The position numbers and the translations under genes are program-made. From positions 1-38,452 of the forward strand of contig CAYNEM010000020.1 in the NCBI GenBank assembly GCA_964396265.1: a DNA stretch of 38,452 bases. Direction: 5' to 3'. A model generated the notes under the pieces. The model did no database searches, was not told the origin of the DNA, and saw nothing but the letters and a program-made list of their open reading frames with translations. The first letter of the stretch is position 1. Each line of letters begins with the position of its first letter. This document shows positions 37,091 to 38,452 of the stretch, piece after piece. Source of the DNA: EA-27 sp964396265. GTDB taxonomy: Archaea > Thermoplasmatota > Thermoplasmata > RBG-16-68-12 > EA-27.

Positions 37091-38452
37091 TCAGCACTCG
37101 CTGTACCCACACGAGTGGCAACGGACGCATCCCTCCTCGAACACGAGGACGCGGCCGCACTCCGGGCACTCCGGGTTTAGTCCCGCCTTCACGATCGCGC
37201 GGTCGTCCCGCGCTTCCTTGTCCGTCTCCGAGTCCGTCTCGACCGCGCCGGGGTCCTCGAACGCCTCCACGGGCTTCTGGACGCCCGTCGCCTGCGCGCC
37301 TAGGTGCCGCTTGATGGCTTTTGCAATCGCGTCCGGGATGCTCAGGACGTGCTCCGCGTGGTCGTACGCGATGCGTGGGGAGCGGATGCCTTCGAGCTGG
37401 TCGATGATCTCGTCGGCGGGGATGCCGGAGCGGAGGCACAGGGACACGAGGCGCGCTAGGGCCTCCGTGAACGAGGCAGTGTATCCGCCTCCCCGTCCGG
37501 ACTGCGCGAAGATCTCGAACAGCCCCTGCTCGTCCTCGTTGATTGTGACGTACACGGCGCCGTATCCCGTCATCACCTTCTGTGTGCGACCCGTGATCAC
37601 GTCCGGCCGCGGACGGGGCGTCCGGGGCTGCGCGGTCGGAGCCGGCGGCGGGACCTCCACGCGAATCTCCGCCTTGACCTTCCCCTTCTCCGAGACCCCG
37701 ACGTTCAGCACCTGTTCCGTCCGCGACTGGTCCCGATAGACGGTGATCCCTTTGCACCCGAGCTCGTACGCAAGCAGATACGCTTTCTTCACGTCGTCCG
37801 CGGTCGCGTTGGCAGGCAGGTTGATCGTCTTGCTCACCGCCGCGTCGCAGCTATCCTGGAAGGCCGCCTGCATGCGTACGTGCGACTCCGGCGAGACGTC
37901 GAAGCTCACCGCGAACGCCCGCTGCCACTTCTCCGGCACTTCCCGCAGGCCGCGGCACGAGCCGCCGTTCTTCAGGATCTTGTCCATGAGGTCGTCCCGC
38001 CACCAGCCGCCTTTCTTCGCGGTCTCGATGAAGTACTCCAAGACGTAGGGCAAGTGCGTCCCGTCCATGACGTTCTTGTACCAGATGAGGGAGAACTCCG
38101 GCTCGCAGCCGCCGGACGTGTCCGCGATCATGGACAGCGTGCCCGTCGGGGCGACCGTGGTCACGTATGAGTTGCGGACCTTGACCCCGAGCTTCTCGTG
38201 GCGGCTCCCCTTCCACGCAGGGTACACGCCGCGGGTCTCTGCGAGCTTCCCGGACTCGTCGTAGCCGACGTCCTTCACGAACTTCATGATCCGGCGGCCC
38301 CAGTCCACGCCCTCCGGGGAATCGTATGCGATGCCCAGCTTGAACAGCATGCGTGCGAAGCCCATGACGCCCAGGCCGATCTTGCGCGTCATCTTCGTCA
38401 TCTCGTCGATCTGCGGGATCGGGTAGGCGTTCGCGTCGATGACATTGTCGAG
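37091..38452 (-). CDS. class II (adenosylcobalamin-dependent) ribonucleotide reductase, C-terminal part (partial)
   Basis: Reduces ribonucleotides for DNA synthesis. The gene enters from the right edge; about 453 residues are visible. Seen: IGLGVMGFARMLFKLGIAYDS, VAPTGTLSMIADTSGG, CEPEFSLIWYKNVMDG, TINLPANATADDVKKAYL, GCKGITVYRDQSR and a C-terminal zinc/redox tail CPECGRVLVFEEGCVRCHSCGYSEC-like region with two CxxC-type pairs. The pattern CxxC...CxxC at the end is typical of NrdJ. The N-terminal part with the ATP cone is outside the window. The B12 requirement links with the Ni/Co transporter at 11.9 kb (inference). Confidence 0.94.
   Translation of the reverse strand, partial: LDNVIDANAYPIPQIDEMTKMTRKIGLGVMGFARMLFKLGIAYDSPEGVDWGRRIMKFVKDVGYDESGKLAETRGVYPAWKGSRHEKLGVKVRNSYVTTVAPTGTLSMIADTSGGCEPEFSLIWYKNVMDGTHLPYVLEYFIETAKKGGWWRDDLMDKILKNGGSCRGLREVPEKWQRAFAVSFDVSPESHVRMQAAFQDSCDAAVSKTINLPANATADDVKKAYLLAYELGCKGITVYRDQSRTEQVLNVGVSEKGKVKAEIRVEVPPPAPTAQPRTPRPRPDVITGRTQKVMTGYGAVYVTINEDEQGLFEIFAQSGRGGGYTASFTEALARLVSLCLRSGIPADEIIDQLEGIRSPRIAYDHAEHVLSIPDAIAKAIKRHLGAQATGVQKPVEAFEDPGAVETDSETDKEARDDRAIVKAGLNPECPECGRVLVFEEGCVRCHSCGYSEC

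Noticed and set aside
1..38452. CRISPR array, tRNA, rRNA, or prophage
   Set aside because: No regularly spaced repeats, no tRNA-like cloverleaf with TTCRA arm, no rRNA segments, and no phage structural genes were noticed on either strand.

Overview
The window reads as a compact, high-GC archaeal chromosome segment. Genes are almost back to back, and no rRNA, tRNA, CRISPR array or intact insertion sequence was seen. The archaeal call rests on TATA-like boxes centred about 25-30 bases before many start codons (mostly leaderless mRNAs, often GTG or TTG starts), an Ogg2-type 8-oxoguanine glycosylase, an archaeal-type nicotinate phosphoribosyltransferase, a DUF2080-type small protein and an SdhABE-type succinate dehydrogenase. 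An A2-type oxygen reductase, several membrane-anchored blue-copper proteins and many amino-acid catabolism genes suggest an aerobic, peptide-using heterotroph. The closest fit I can infer is a mesophilic Thermoplasmatota lineage such as the soil and sediment groups. That placement is inference and was not tested by search.

Layout. 1-2.6 kb: edge of a Trm9-like methyltransferase, nicotinate phosphoribosyltransferase, PLP aminotransferase. 2.6-5.6 kb: an oxidised-guanine (GO) repair island with MutY and a MutT-like Nudix protein diverging from one promoter, a blue-copper protein, and Ogg2. 5.6-12.6 kb: M17 leucyl aminopeptidase, a two-gene membrane unit with a Urate_ox_N-type protein, a second blue-copper protein, a PfkB kinase, a flavodoxin/ferredoxin reductase-like protein, an aquaporin-family protein with altered NPA motifs, a small metzincin-like protein, and a Ni/Co transporter. 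12.6-17.7 kb: proline dehydrogenase with endonuclease III, then sdhA-sdhB-sdhE. 17.7-25.3 kb: the respiratory block, with a six-helix membrane protein, CoxB carrying two extra cupredoxin domains, half-size heme A synthase, CoxA, subunit IV, CoxC, heme O synthase, then citrate synthase. 25.3-28.7 kb: methyltransferase, DUF2080 protein, GNAT, isocitrate dehydrogenase, HAD phosphatase. 28.8-38.5 kb: a membrane HdrD-like ETF:quinone oxidoreductase candidate, pterin dehydratase, M29-like aminopeptidase, a zinc-ribbon membrane protein, EtfAB, glutamate dehydrogenase, a D-2-hydroxyacid dehydrogenase, a 35-residue membrane protein, and the C-terminal part of a class II ribonucleotide reductase.

How it fits together (inference). 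Aminopeptidases, proline dehydrogenase, an aminotransferase and glutamate dehydrogenase feed carbon into citrate synthase, isocitrate dehydrogenase and succinate dehydrogenase. Electrons from ETF and succinate enter the quinone pool. Oxygen is reduced by an A2-type oxidase whose subunit II carries both CuA and a type 1 copper domain, so copper proteins rather than cytochrome c may deliver electrons. Oxidised-base repair enzymes lie within the same aerobic gene neighbourhood. The most unusual objects are the CoxB fusion, the two variant cupredoxins, the metzincin-like protein and the atypical aquaporin.
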